This document shows, piece by piece, positions 45,761 through 53,752 of a stretch of 64,000 nt of DNA (its first letter is position 1; every line of letters begins with the position of its first letter). This DNA comes from Ferrovibrio sp046297895 (lineage in GTDB: Bacteria; Pseudomonadota; Alphaproteobacteria; Ferrovibrionales; Ferrovibrionaceae), in the NCBI RefSeq assembly GCF_046297895.1, contig NZ_JBKBHC010000004.1, positions 310,001 to 374,000 on the forward strand. Direction: 5' to 3'. Made by a program: the position numbers and the translations under genes. The notes beneath the pieces were generated by a model. The model worked only from the letters and a program-made list of their open reading frames with translations. It was not told where the DNA came from and did no database searches.

Positions 45761-46912
45761 ATGCAGGCGTCGCAGCAGATCGACTGGCTGGAGCGGACCC
45801 GCCGCAACATGGCGGCCGGCGCCACCGACATGGTGGACGCCATCGCCCGTATTGATGTTGCCCGCTATATCGACCCGGCGCGGCTGGCGCGCGAGCAGGA
45901 GCTGCTGTTCCGCCGCCATCCCATCGCGATCAGCTTTTCATCCAAGCTGGCGCGGCCGGGCGATGTGGTGACCCACGATCTGCTCGGGATTCCAATCCTG
46001 CTGACGCGCGACCGCGAGGGGCGGCTGAACGCCTTCCTCAATGTCTGCCGCCATCGCGGCGCCAAGCTGGTCTGGCAGCGGGACCAATGCGGCCAGCGGT
46101 CGCTGGTCTGTCCCTATCATGCCTGGACCTACGATCTGGCCGGCCGCTTGCGCGGCATGCCGCATGAGGAAGGCTTCGCCCAGCTCGACAAGTCAACGCA
46201 CGGCTTGGCGCGACTGCCGGTGACCGAGGCCTTCGGCCTGGTCTTTGTCGTGCCGCAGCCGGGCGAGGATTACGACTTCGACGGTTTCTTCTCCGCGCTG
46301 CACAGCGATCTCGACGGTTTCGGCCTGGGCAGCCATGTGCTCTACGACGAGCGCGAGATCGGCATCGCCGGCAACTGGAAGCTGGTGGTGGAAGGCGGGC
46401 TGGAGACCTATCACGTCCGCCAGGCCCATCGCGCCACCATCGCGCCGATGTTCGCCGACAACGTCGCGGTGGCTGACCGTCTGGGTCGTCATGCGCGGCT
46501 TTATTTCACCAAGCGGAATGCAACCGAACTTCAGGACCAGCCGCTGGAAGGCAAGTCGGTGCGCGACTATGGCAATCCGCTCTATTACATCTTCCCAAAC
46601 CTGGTGATCCTTGTGCAGCCCGATCATGCCACCGTGATGACGGTGTTCCCGCAGGGCACCGATGCAAGCATCGTCCATGGCGGCGCCCTTATCCCCGAGG
46701 CGCCGCAGAGCGACAAGGCGCGTCTGCACTGGGACAAGAACGTGAAGATCTTCTGGGATGCCCTGGACGAGGATTTCCAGATGGCGCAGGCGATCCAGCC
46801 AGGATTCCGCTCCGGCGCCAACAGCCATGTCACCTTTGGCCGCTTCGAGCAGGGCTGCATCTGGTTTCATGAGGAAATGGACCGCGTGCTGGCATCCGGA
46901 CAAGGACAGTGA
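45761..46912 (+). CDS. Rieske non-heme iron oxygenase, large subunit
   Basis: A 383-residue ring-hydroxylating-type oxygenase alpha subunit. The Rieske cluster ligands are CRHRGAKLV and CPYHAWTYD (C-x-H and C-x2-H). The mononuclear iron site is ETYHVRQAH, with an Asp in the DEDFQMAQ stretch as third ligand. The small subunit and reductase are absent. It could act on quaternary amines, aromatic acids or methoxy groups; the sequence does not settle this. It is co-transcribed with tetR. Confidence 0.92.
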   Translation: MQASQQIDWLERTRRNMAAGATDMVDAIARIDVARYIDPARLAREQELLFRRHPIAISFSSKLARPGDVVTHDLLGIPILLTRDREGRLNAFLNVCRHRGAKLVWQRDQCGQRSLVCPYHAWTYDLAGRLRGMPHEEGFAQLDKSTHGLARLPVTEAFGLVFVVPQPGEDYDFDGFFSALHSDLDGFGLGSHVLYDEREIGIAGNWKLVVEGGLETYHVRQAHRATIAPMFADNVAVADRLGRHARLYFTKRNATELQDQPLEGKSVRDYGNPLYYIFPNLVILVQPDHATVMTVFPQGTDASIVHGGALIPEAPQSDKARLHWDKNVKIFWDALDEDFQMAQAIQPGFRSGANSHVTFGRFEQGCIWFHEEMDRVLASGQGQ

Positions 46913-46919
46913 TCCGGGC

Positions 46920-46959
46920 TTGATCTGGATCAATATAAAACACAAATAAAATGTATAAA
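46920..46959 (+). promoter_or_regulatory. FNR/FixK-type promoter for the YeeE/YedE operon
   Basis: TTGATCTGGATCAA at 46920-46933 is a perfect TTGAT-N4-ATCAA box. A TATAAA -10 element lies at 46954-46959, so the box centre is about 41 bases upstream of the expected start, the class II activator position. The region is AT-rich and ends about 40 bases before the first gene. Confidence 0.65.
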
Positions 46960-47003
46960 TTGGCTCGTCGGCTGATCCCTTTGATTCGGCCGGGGAGGTG
47001 GAC

Positions 47004-47519
47004 ATGTATTCGCTGCGCGAAAAAGCCTGGTCGCCATACGCGGCAGGCATCCTGATCGGTCTGCTGCAGATTCCGGCATTCCTGCTGATCAACACGGCGC
47101 TGGGCGCCTCGTCGTCCTATGTCACTGTCGCCGGTCATCTGGCCGGCTTCGTCGATCCGGCCGTGGCCAAGATCGACTATTTCGCCAAACACCTGGCCGG
47201 CGCCAAGAACTGGTGGCAGGTGGCGCTGGTGATCGGCGTGGCATTGGGCGCGGCCCTGTCAGCCCGACTGTCCGGCGCCCGGAGGCCCGCCATGTCCTAT
47301 GTCTGGTCGCGGGGTCTGGGCATCACCAGCCTGTCCGGCCGCCTGCCGCTCGCCTTCACGGCAGGGTTCATCATGCTGTTCGGGGCCCGCATCGCTGATG
47401 GCTGTACCAGCGGCCATGGCCTGTCAGGTATCGCCCAACTAGCGATCGGCTCGTTCATCGCCGTGACGGCCATGTTTGCCGGCGGCATCGCCACCGCCCT
47501 GTTCCTGCGGCGCGTGTAA
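47004..47519 (+). CDS. YeeE/YedE family transporter subunit (first half-type)
   Basis: A membrane protein of about 171 residues with four to five helices. The conserved GARIADGCTSGHGLSG carries the Cys that, in YeeE (TsuA), helps pass thiosulfate. Single YeeE domains of this size work as pairs. GGGGAGG (46992-46998) favours ATG 47004 over the GTG at 46998. It is followed 15 bases later by a second YedE-like gene and then a DUF2892 gene. Confidence 0.9.
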   Translation: MYSLREKAWSPYAAGILIGLLQIPAFLLINTALGASSSYVTVAGHLAGFVDPAVAKIDYFAKHLAGAKNWWQVALVIGVALGAALSARLSGARRPAMSYVWSRGLGITSLSGRLPLAFTAGFIMLFGARIADGCTSGHGLSGIAQLAIGSFIAVTAMFAGGIATALFLRRV

Positions 47520-47534
47520 GAGGAGGAGGGGATC

Positions 47535-48149
47535 ATGAGCGTGCTATCCGCCATCCTTGTCGGTCTGGCCATGGGCCTGGTCTTTGGTCTGGCGCTGGAA
47601 AAATCCCGCGTCTTCGAGCCCGGCGTGATCGTCGGCCAGATGCAGCTGCGCAATTTCACCATGCTGAAGGTGTTCCTCACCGCCGTCGCCACCGGTCTCG
47701 TGGTGCTGGCAGTCATGAATGGCTTCGGCATCATCAAGCTGGCCCCCAAGGCCACGCTGTATACGGCCGACATTGTCGGCGGCCTGATCCTGGGGGCGGG
47801 CATCACCCTGGCCGGCGCCTGCCCGGGCACCGTGCTGGCGCAGGTCGGTGCCGGCTATCGCGATGCTTGGGCCACCCTGGCTGGCGGCATCTGTGGCGCC
47901 ATGGCCTTCGGTTATCTGGAGCCGACCCTGAAGCCGTGGATCTCCGGCGGGCCGGGCAAGCTGACCCTGGACCAGATGATGGGGCTGCCCTTCTGGCTGG
48001 TTGCCCTGGTTCTGGCTGCCCTGCTGGTTGTGCTGCTGGTGATCATGGAACGCTGGCGCCCCTGGCGCAGCGAGCTTGGCCGCAACGTCGATGGGGATGC
48101 CGATCGCTCCCTGCCTTCGGGCAGCCCCCGCATTGCCCCGCAATCCTGA
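47535..48149 (+). CDS. YeeE/YedE family transporter subunit (second half-type)
   Basis: A 204-residue membrane protein with about five helices. The Cys motif is GITLAGACPGTVLAQVGAG. It complements the upstream GCTSGHGLSG protein, the two together corresponding to one full YeeE fold. Import of thiosulfate or a related sulfur species is the likely role. The hydrophilic tail after WRPWRSELG is long for the family. Confidence 0.9.
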   Translation: MSVLSAILVGLAMGLVFGLALEKSRVFEPGVIVGQMQLRNFTMLKVFLTAVATGLVVLAVMNGFGIIKLAPKATLYTADIVGGLILGAGITLAGACPGTVLAQVGAGYRDAWATLAGGICGAMAFGYLEPTLKPWISGGPGKLTLDQMMGLPFWLVALVLAALLVVLLVIMERWRPWRSELGRNVDGDADRSLPSGSPRIAPQS

Positions 48150-48169
48150 AACAGAGAAGGAAGCTTGCC

Positions 48170-48373
48170 ATGAAAAGCAATGTCGGCGGCATAGACCGCG
48201 CGCTGCGCATCCTCGTCGGGCTTGGGTTGCTGTCCCTGCTGGCCTGGTATCCGGGGGAGGCCCGCTGGTTCGGTCTGATCGGATTGGTGCCACTGGCAAC
48301 CGGCCTGTTCCGGTTCTGCCCGGCCTATACCCTGCTGGGTATCAATACCTGCCCCGTCAAATCGGCCGAATAG
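48170..48373 (+). CDS. DUF2892 (YgaP-type) membrane protein
   Basis: 67 residues with two helices: MKSNVGGIDRALRILVG and WFGLIGLVPLATGLFRFCP, then YTLLGINTCPVK. This is the DUF2892 domain, which is fused to a rhodanese in E. coli YgaP. The two Cys (FCPAY and NTCPVK) are family features. Its place after two YeeE/YedE genes supports a sulfur-transfer role. AGAAGGAAG precedes the ATG. Confidence 0.9.
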   Translation: MKSNVGGIDRALRILVGLGLLSLLAWYPGEARWFGLIGLVPLATGLFRFCPAYTLLGINTCPVKSAE

Positions 48374-48465
48374 GACCGCGCCGGCCGCCGGTTACGACCA
48401 AGGCATAGTTCTGCCCCCGGGCGGGCCCTCTGGCCCGTCCGGCAGGTCGCGTTTAAACTCGTGCC

Positions 48466-48765
48466 ATGAGCAAGATGGCGCGCCGTTATTTTGTGATCGG
48501 ACGGGTTCGGGGAGTCGGGTTTCGCTACTGGACGGCCGGACGGGCGAAGCATTATGGGCTTGTCGGATGGGTAAGAAATCGCCGGGACGGTCGGGTGGAA
48601 GTCCTGGCCTATGGCGAGGCGGAGGCGTTGGGCAATCTTGAGCGGGAGTTGCAGGACGGGCCGCCTGCGGCCCTGGTTCAGGGGGTGGAGCCCGCGCCGG
48701 TCACCCCTGAGGAGGCTGGACTGGCGGCCCGGGCCACCCGCTTTGAACAGGCCGCCACGCTGTGA
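48466..48765 (+). CDS. acyP: Acylphosphatase
   Basis: A 99-residue enzyme hydrolysing acyl phosphates. GRVRGVGFRYWT has the phosphate-binding loop and catalytic Arg, and GWVRNRRDGRVEVLAYGE has the catalytic Asn. The length is standard. It is a stand-alone gene about 90 bases after the DUF2892 gene. Confidence 0.93.
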   Translation: MSKMARRYFVIGRVRGVGFRYWTAGRAKHYGLVGWVRNRRDGRVEVLAYGEAEALGNLERELQDGPPAALVQGVEPAPVTPEEAGLAARATRFEQAATL

Positions 48766-48786
48766 AAGGCAAAAGCAATGTTTCAC

Positions 48787-48800
48787 TTGATATATATCAT
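48787..48800. promoter_or_regulatory. FNR-like box in an AT-rich patch
   Basis: TTGATATATATCAT matches TTGAT-N4-ATCAA at nine of ten positions and contains the 12-bp palindrome TGATATATATCA (48788-48799). It lies only 9-27 bases before the possible starts of the next gene, too close for class II activation, so repression or chance is more likely. Confidence 0.3.
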
Positions 48801-48808
48801 TTAAATAA

Positions 48809-49060
48809 ATGGAAAATAAAAGAAAAATGAAACTGACATGGAAGCAGTGGGTGATCTGCTATGCAGGCTCGCTGGGCTTTGGCGGTCTGGCCTGGTGGGC
48901 AACAGGCAACCCATGGATTGGCGGGGGCGTGCTGGTCGCCTTCACGGCAGCTTATGTGTTCTATCTGGCAGGCCAGGCAACGAAGGAGCCCGCGCAGACT
49001 GCCGCGGAAGGCTTATCCCGCCAGCAAAAGCGGGCGCTTAAGAGAAAAAATAAAATATAA
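48809..49060 (+). CDS. Small membrane protein of unknown function in an AT-rich island
   Basis: 83 residues (77 if ATG 48827 is used). A Lys-rich start (MENKRKMKLTWKQW) leads to two hydrophobic helices (VICYAGSLGFGGLAWWA, WIGGGVLVAFTAAYVFYLAG) and a basic tail (RQQKRALKRKNKI). Both flanks are very AT-rich compared with the rest of the window, while the body has ordinary G+C. No ribosome site is clear at either start. No family recognised. Confidence 0.65.
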   Translation: MENKRKMKLTWKQWVICYAGSLGFGGLAWWATGNPWIGGGVLVAFTAAYVFYLAGQATKEPAQTAAEGLSRQQKRALKRKNKI

Positions 49061-49092
49061 TATTTTCAATATATTATAATTAGTTTATTACT

Positions 49093-49812
49093 CTAGATTT
49101 CACATTTTGAACCGAGCCGCTCCAGCAGGGCCGTGCGGAGCGTGTCGCGCAGAACCAGGTCCACTTCCGGGAGGCTGGCGGTATGGCCGAGATCCGCCAG
49201 CGAGGTCACGCCGAAAGGCTCGCTTTCGGTATTCTGAATGCCGCATGCGACGATGCCATCGTAGTGGTCCAGCGCCGGATCGACGTTCAGGCTGAGGCCG
49301 TGGAAAGTCACCCAGTGCCGGACCCGGACCCCGATGGCGGCAATCTTGTCTTCCCGACCAGGGCCCTGGTCGGGACGGGCAACCCACACGCCGACACGCC
49401 CGTCCCTGATCTCGCCCTTGATGTTGAAGCGGGCCAGGGCGGCGATCACCCAGTCCTCCATCCGGCACACAAAGGCACGCACGTCCTTCCCGCGTCGGTT
49501 GAGATCAAGCATCAGGTAAACAACTCGCTGGCCGGGACCGTGATAGGTGTACTGGCCGCCACGGCCGGTGGAGTAAACCGGGAAGCGAGGGTTCAGAAGG
49601 TCAGCCGGCTTGGCCGAGGTGCCGGCCGTATACAGGGCTGGGTGCTCCAGCAGCCAGACGGCCTCACGGGCCGTCCCCGCGCGGATAGCCGCAACCCGTG
49701 CCTCCATCGCCTTGAGGGCGTCCTCATAGGCGACGGGAGCGTCGCTGACGATCCACTCCACCGGGCCGGCGGGAGTGTCGATCTGGTCGGAAGGCGGGGG
49801 GAGGTATGGCAT
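49093..49812 (-). CDS. lipB: Octanoyl-ACP:protein octanoyltransferase
   Basis: A protein of about 239 residues that moves octanoate from acyl carrier protein to lipoyl domains, before LipA. RGGQYTYHGPGQRVVYLMLDL (in parts), DKIAAIGVR with the catalytic Lys, and GIVACGI with the catalytic Cys are all present. The ATG at 49812 gives MPYLPPPSDQ; longer frames run through the fliN-like gene. Its substrates PdhB and PdhC and partner LipA are at the other end of the window. Confidence 0.95.
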   Translation of the reverse strand: MPYLPPPSDQIDTPAGPVEWIVSDAPVAYEDALKAMEARVAAIRAGTAREAVWLLEHPALYTAGTSAKPADLLNPRFPVYSTGRGGQYTYHGPGQRVVYLMLDLNRRGKDVRAFVCRMEDWVIAALARFNIKGEIRDGRVGVWVARPDQGPGREDKIAAIGVRVRHWVTFHGLSLNVDPALDHYDGIVACGIQNTESEPFGVTSLADLGHTASLPEVDLVLRDTLRTALLERLGSKCEI

Positions 49813-49829
49813 GCGGAGTAACGCGAACC

Positions 49830-49844
49830 TTAACGCTGTGCTAA
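49830..49844. promoter_or_regulatory. CtrA-like box upstream of the fliN-like gene
   Basis: TTAACGCTGTGCTAA is TTAA-N7-CTAA, one base from the CtrA consensus TTAA-N7-TTAA, and is 50 bases before the fliN-like start in the lipB divergent region. CtrA often controls flagellar genes in alphaproteobacteria. A single near match is weak evidence. Confidence 0.3.
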
Positions 49845-49893
49845 CCTTGCGGAGGTTACTTAGCGTCTGCGGAGCCCCGAAGGAAGGTGCGGC

Positions 49894-50133
49894 ATGGCCA
49901 GCAACACGGCAGTCAACGACGTCTCGGTCGAAATCTCGGTTGTCCTGGGCAAGGCCACCATGCCGATCCACCAGGTGCTGAAGGTCGGTCGCGGCGCCGT
50001 GATCGAACTGGATGCCAGCGTTGACGACCATGCCTGGATATTCGCCAACAACAAACTGATCGCCCGGGGCGAAATCGTCATTTCCGGGGAAAAGGTCGCC
50101 GTATCGATCACCGACACCATGTCGGACGACTAG
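49894..50133 (+). CDS. FliN/SpoA-domain flagellar motor switch-like protein
   Basis: 79 residues comprising one SpoA (FliN C-terminal) domain: VEISVVLGKATMPIHQVLKV, GAVIELDASVDDHAWIFANN and KLIARGEIVISGEKVAVSI. FliN normally has an extra N-terminal segment and lies in a flagellar operon; here it is alone, between lipB and tRNA-Leu. It could be the real FliN, a paralogue, or a type III secretion C-ring piece. GAAGGAAGG precedes the ATG. Confidence 0.88.
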   Translation: MASNTAVNDVSVEISVVLGKATMPIHQVLKVGRGAVIELDASVDDHAWIFANNKLIARGEIVISGEKVAVSITDTMSDD

Positions 50134-50228
50134 GCCGGCCAGCCGCGCAGGCCAGCCTGAGGAATGGCGCCCGCCCGGCCTTGAATACCCCCGCCGGATT
50201 TGCTATTCCCCCGCGTCGCCCGAAAAAT

Positions 50229-50315
50229 GCGGTCGTGGCGGAATTGGTAGACGCGCAGCGTTGAGGTCGCTGTGGCCGAAAGGCCGTGAAAGTTCGAGTC
50301 TTTTCGACCGCACCA
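50229..50315 (+). tRNA. tRNA-Leu (anticodon GAG)
   Basis: An 87-base class II tRNA with encoded CCA. Acceptor GCGGTCG (50229-50235) pairs with CGACCGC (50305-50311), discriminator A, CCA at 50313-50315. Anticodon loop TTGAGGT with GAG at 50263-50265, a long variable arm (TGGCCGAAAGGCCG) and T arm AGTTCGAGTCT. It reads CUC and CUU. Confidence 0.95.
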
Positions 50316-50455
50316 TTTTCTCCGGGCTGGGGATTTCCCTGCCATGCTGGCCCTCCCACTTTCATCCCGGATACGGCTGTTGTAAGCCTGATTTCCCCGG
50401 CGGCAATCCTGCCCTTGCCGGGCGACATTGATCGTTTCGATCCACGAGTGCTTCG

Positions 50456-52750
50456 ATGACCTCCGATCTCGACCGTGCGGCGCTGGAATATCACCGGCTG
50501 CCCAAGCCCGGTAAGCTGGAAATCACCCCCACCAAGCCGCTTGGCACCCAGCGCGACCTGGCGCTGGCTTACAGCCCCGGCGTGGCCGCCGCCTGCAACG
50601 CCATTGTTGCCGACGAGGCGCAGGCCGCTGAACTGACCGGCCGGGGCAACCTGATCGGTGTGATCTCCAACGGCACCGCCGTCCTGGGGCTGGGTAATAT
50701 CGGCCCGCTGGCCTCCAAGCCGGTGATGGAAGGCAAGGCCGTTCTGTTCAAGAAATTCGCCGGTATCGACGTCTTTGATATCGAGATCAACGAAACCGAT
50801 CCCGACAAGCTGGTGTCGATCATCGCGGCCCTGGAGCCGACCTTCGGCGGCATCAACCTGGAAGACATCAAGGCGCCGGAATGCTTCGTGGTTGAGCGCG
50901 CCCTGCGCCAGAAGATGAAGATCCCGGTCTTCCATGACGACCAGCACGGCACGGCGATCACCGTGGCGGCGGCAGTGCTGAACGGACTGCGCGTGGTCGG
51001 CAAGAAGATCGGCGATGTGCGTCTGGTAGCCTCCGGTGCCGGCGCCGCGGCGCTGGCCTGCCTCGATCTGCTGGTCGAACTGGGCGTGAAGAAAGAAAAC
51101 ATCGTCGTCAGCGACATCGTCGGCGTGGTTTATGAAGGCCGCACCGAGCAGATGGATGAATTCAAGGCACGGTATGCCCGGCCGACCAATCATCGCACGC
51201 TTGGCGATGCGATCGTGGGTGCGGATGTGTTCCTGGGCCTTTCCGCTGCCAACGTCCTGAAGGCCGAGATGGTCGAAAAGATGGGCCCGAAGCCGCTGAT
51301 CCTGGCCCTGGCCAACCCGACGCCGGAAATCCTGCCGGAAGTGGCCAAGAAGGCGCGCCCCGATGTGGTGATCGCGACCGGCCGTTCGGACTATCCGAAC
51401 CAGGTCAACAACGTGCTGTGTTTCCCGTTCCTGTTCCGCGGCGCTCTGGATGTGGGCGCCACCACGATCAATACCCAGATGGAACTGGCTGCCGTGCGCG
51501 CCATTGCCGATCTGGCGATGGCCGAGATATCCGACGTCGTCGCCCGTGCCTATGGCAATGACGAGGAACTGAGCTTCGGCCCTGACTATTTCATCCCCAA
51601 GCCCTTTGATCCGCGCCTGATCCTCCAGATCGCTCCGGCGGTGGCCCAGGCGGCGATGGATAGCGGCGTAGCCACCCGACCGATCGCAGACATGGAGGCC
51701 TATCGCCACAGCCTGGAACGGTTTGTCTATCGCACCGGCTTTGTGATGCGGCCGACCTTCGAGCGCGCCAAGCGCCGACCGATGCGCCTGATCTATGCCG
51801 AGGGCGAGGACGAGCGCGTACTGCGCGCCGCCCAGATCGTGCTGGATGACAAGGTGGCGCAGCCGATCCTGATCGGTCGCCGCGCCGTGGTGGAGCGACG
51901 AATCGAAAAACTCGGTCTGCGTTTGAAGCCGGGCCAGAACATCGACCTGATCGATCCCGAGCGCGACGACCGCTATCACGAATACTGGAATGGCTACCTT
52001 TCGCTTATGAAGCGCAAGGGCGTGGCTCCTGACGATGCCCGCACCATCATCCGCACCAATACCACGGTGATCGCGGCCATGGCGGTACAGCGCGGGGAGG
52101 CAGATGCCTTGATCTGCGGCGCGGTTGGTCAATACGACCATCATCTGCCGCATCTGGTCGATGTGCTGGGGCTTCGCGGCGGCGCCCGGTTGCCGGCGGC
52201 CATGCAGCTTCTGGTCTTGCCGCATGGCATGCTGTTCATCGCCGACAGTAATGTGAACCTCGATCCCGGCACCGACGAGATCGTCGCCATCGTCCAGCTT
52301 GCTGCCGAGGAAGTCCGGCGCTTTGGCCTGGTGCCCAAGATCGCCCTACTGTCGCATTCCAACTTCGGCACCTCCGCCGCACCATCGGCTTTGAAGATGC
52401 GCGAGGCGACCCGTCGCCTGCAGGAGCTGATGCCGGATGTGGAGATCGAAGGGGAAATGAAGGCTGACGCGGCGGTGTCGGAGACCATCCGGGAAAAGCT
52501 GATGCCCGACAACACCCTGAAAGGCAGCGCAAACCTGCTGGTTATGCCGAATCTAGACGCTGCCAATATCGCGGCAAATCTGGTGCGGCAGATGGAACAG
52601 GGGTTCTATGTCGGCCCGATCCTGATGGGCATGGGCAAGTCGGCCCATATCGTGTCGCGCAATGTCACCGTGCGCGGCCTGGTCAACATGAGCGCAGTGG
52701 CCGTGGTGGATGCCCAGGATCACGCCGATGGGGTGATGGGGCGGGGCTGA
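50456..52750 (+). CDS. maeB: NADP-dependent malic enzyme with phosphotransacetylase-like domain
   Basis: A 764-residue enzyme converting malate to pyruvate. The N-terminal malic-enzyme part (to about residue 430) has YSPGVAAACNAI, VFHDDQHGTAITVAAAVLNGL and VASGAGAAALACL for the metal and NADP sites. The C-terminal part (430-764) is phosphotransacetylase-like and regulatory in this family, sensing acetyl-CoA. It supplies NADPH or pyruvate. The stop is 10 bases from that of the convergent lysR. Confidence 0.96.
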   Translation: MTSDLDRAALEYHRLPKPGKLEITPTKPLGTQRDLALAYSPGVAAACNAIVADEAQAAELTGRGNLIGVISNGTAVLGLGNIGPLASKPVMEGKAVLFKKFAGIDVFDIEINETDPDKLVSIIAALEPTFGGINLEDIKAPECFVVERALRQKMKIPVFHDDQHGTAITVAAAVLNGLRVVGKKIGDVRLVASGAGAAALACLDLLVELGVKKENIVVSDIVGVVYEGRTEQMDEFKARYARPTNHRTLGDAIVGADVFLGLSAANVLKAEMVEKMGPKPLILALANPTPEILPEVAKKARPDVVIATGRSDYPNQVNNVLCFPFLFRGALDVGATTINTQMELAAVRAIADLAMAEISDVVARAYGNDEELSFGPDYFIPKPFDPRLILQIAPAVAQAAMDSGVATRPIADMEAYRHSLERFVYRTGFVMRPTFERAKRRPMRLIYAEGEDERVLRAAQIVLDDKVAQPILIGRRAVVERRIEKLGLRLKPGQNIDLIDPERDDRYHEYWNGYLSLMKRKGVAPDDARTIIRTNTTVIAAMAVQRGEADALICGAVGQYDHHLPHLVDVLGLRGGARLPAAMQLLVLPHGMLFIADSNVNLDPGTDEIVAIVQLAAEEVRRFGLVPKIALLSHSNFGTSAAPSALKMREATRRLQELMPDVEIEGEMKADAAVSETIREKLMPDNTLKGSANLLVMPNLDAANIAANLVRQMEQGFYVGPILMGMGKSAHIVSRNVTVRGLVNMSAVAVVDAQDHADGVMGRG

Positions 52751-52760
52751 TATTCAGGCC

Positions 52761-53648
52761 CTAGTGCCCGATCACGGGATGTCGCGCGGCGCCGTCCCAG
52801 CCGTGGCCGGCAGCAAAATCGCGGAACGGCTGCGAGGCGGCTTCGCCGCTTTTGCGCCAGACCAGCCCGATACGATGGCTGTCGCGCAGTTCCGGCAGCG
52901 CGAGCGTTGCGACTGAGCCGTCGGCCAGCCAATGCGGCAGTATGGCGATCCCGATCCCGGCGCCGACCAGGGCCAACAGACCCTGATCGCTTTCCGCCCG
53001 GCCAACGATGCGCGGGCGTACGTTCAGTGCGGCGAACAGCCTCTCTGCTGCCGGCATGATCTCGGCCTGGGGACGGATCACGAAGGGCTGGTCCTGCAGG
53101 TCGACGATCCGCGCCGTGCTGCGATGTGCCAGGGGATGCTGTGTCGGTACCGCCAGCAGATAACGCTGGCGGAACAGGCTCAGGGCCATGTCGTCGGCAT
53201 CATCGGACAGGGGCAGGATGGCGGCATCAATGCGGCCGAGGTCGAGCCGGCGGTTCAGAGTGGCTGCCGGCGCCTCCAGGGTTTCCAGCGCCGTGTCCGG
53301 ATGCGCGGCGGCGAAGCTGCCAAGCAGGGCAGCCAGCCGCGCCTGCGGCAGACCCGATACATAACCAAGACGGAGGCGCTGCCGCGTGCTTTTGCCCTGC
53401 TGGCGCAGCTCGCGCCGGGCAGCCGTCCACTCCTGCAGCAGCAGGCGGGCGCGCGGCAGGAAGCGTGCGCCGGCAGGCGTGAGCTGGGCGGCGCGGCCGC
53501 GTTCGAACAAGCTGGCACCCAGGGATTCCTCCAGCCGCTTGATCCCGGCTGAAAGAGTGGGCTGTGTCACGTTGGCGCGTTCCGCGCCCCGGGTGAAGCT
53601 GCCGGTTTCGGCCACGGCCATGAAATATCGGATCAGGGTCAGGTTCAT
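52761..53648 (-). CDS. LysR family transcriptional regulator
   Basis: A 295-residue LysR regulator. The HTH is RYFMAVAETGSFTRGAERANVTQPTLS (quoted in part: SFTRGAERANVTQPTLSAGI), then IKRLEESLGASLFERG. The rest is a substrate-binding domain. It is divergent from the thioesterase genes by 104 bases, which makes them its likely targets. A palindromic T-N11-A site lies just before its ATG. Confidence 0.93.
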   Translation of the reverse strand: MNLTLIRYFMAVAETGSFTRGAERANVTQPTLSAGIKRLEESLGASLFERGRAAQLTPAGARFLPRARLLLQEWTAARRELRQQGKSTRQRLRLGYVSGLPQARLAALLGSFAAAHPDTALETLEAPAATLNRRLDLGRIDAAILPLSDDADDMALSLFRQRYLLAVPTQHPLAHRSTARIVDLQDQPFVIRPQAEIMPAAERLFAALNVRPRIVGRAESDQGLLALVGAGIGIAILPHWLADGSVATLALPELRDSHRIGLVWRKSGEAASQPFRDFAAGHGWDGAARHPVIGH

Positions 53649-53653
53649 GATCC

Positions 53654-53668
53654 ATAGGAAAACCCTAT
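53654..53668. promoter_or_regulatory. LysR-type T-N11-A site
   Basis: ATAGGAAAACCCTAT, two 5-bp arms (ATAGG, CCTAT) around five bases, fits the T-N11-A pattern of LysR regulators. It lies 5 bases upstream of the lysR start, suiting autorepression and control of the divergent operon. Confidence 0.4.
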
Positions 53669-53752
53669 CCAGATCATAATGACAATCGATTTTCTCTATT
53701 TTTCTGTCTGCGCTATAGAACCGGGCGAGGAAACACCGGAAAGGAGAAGACG

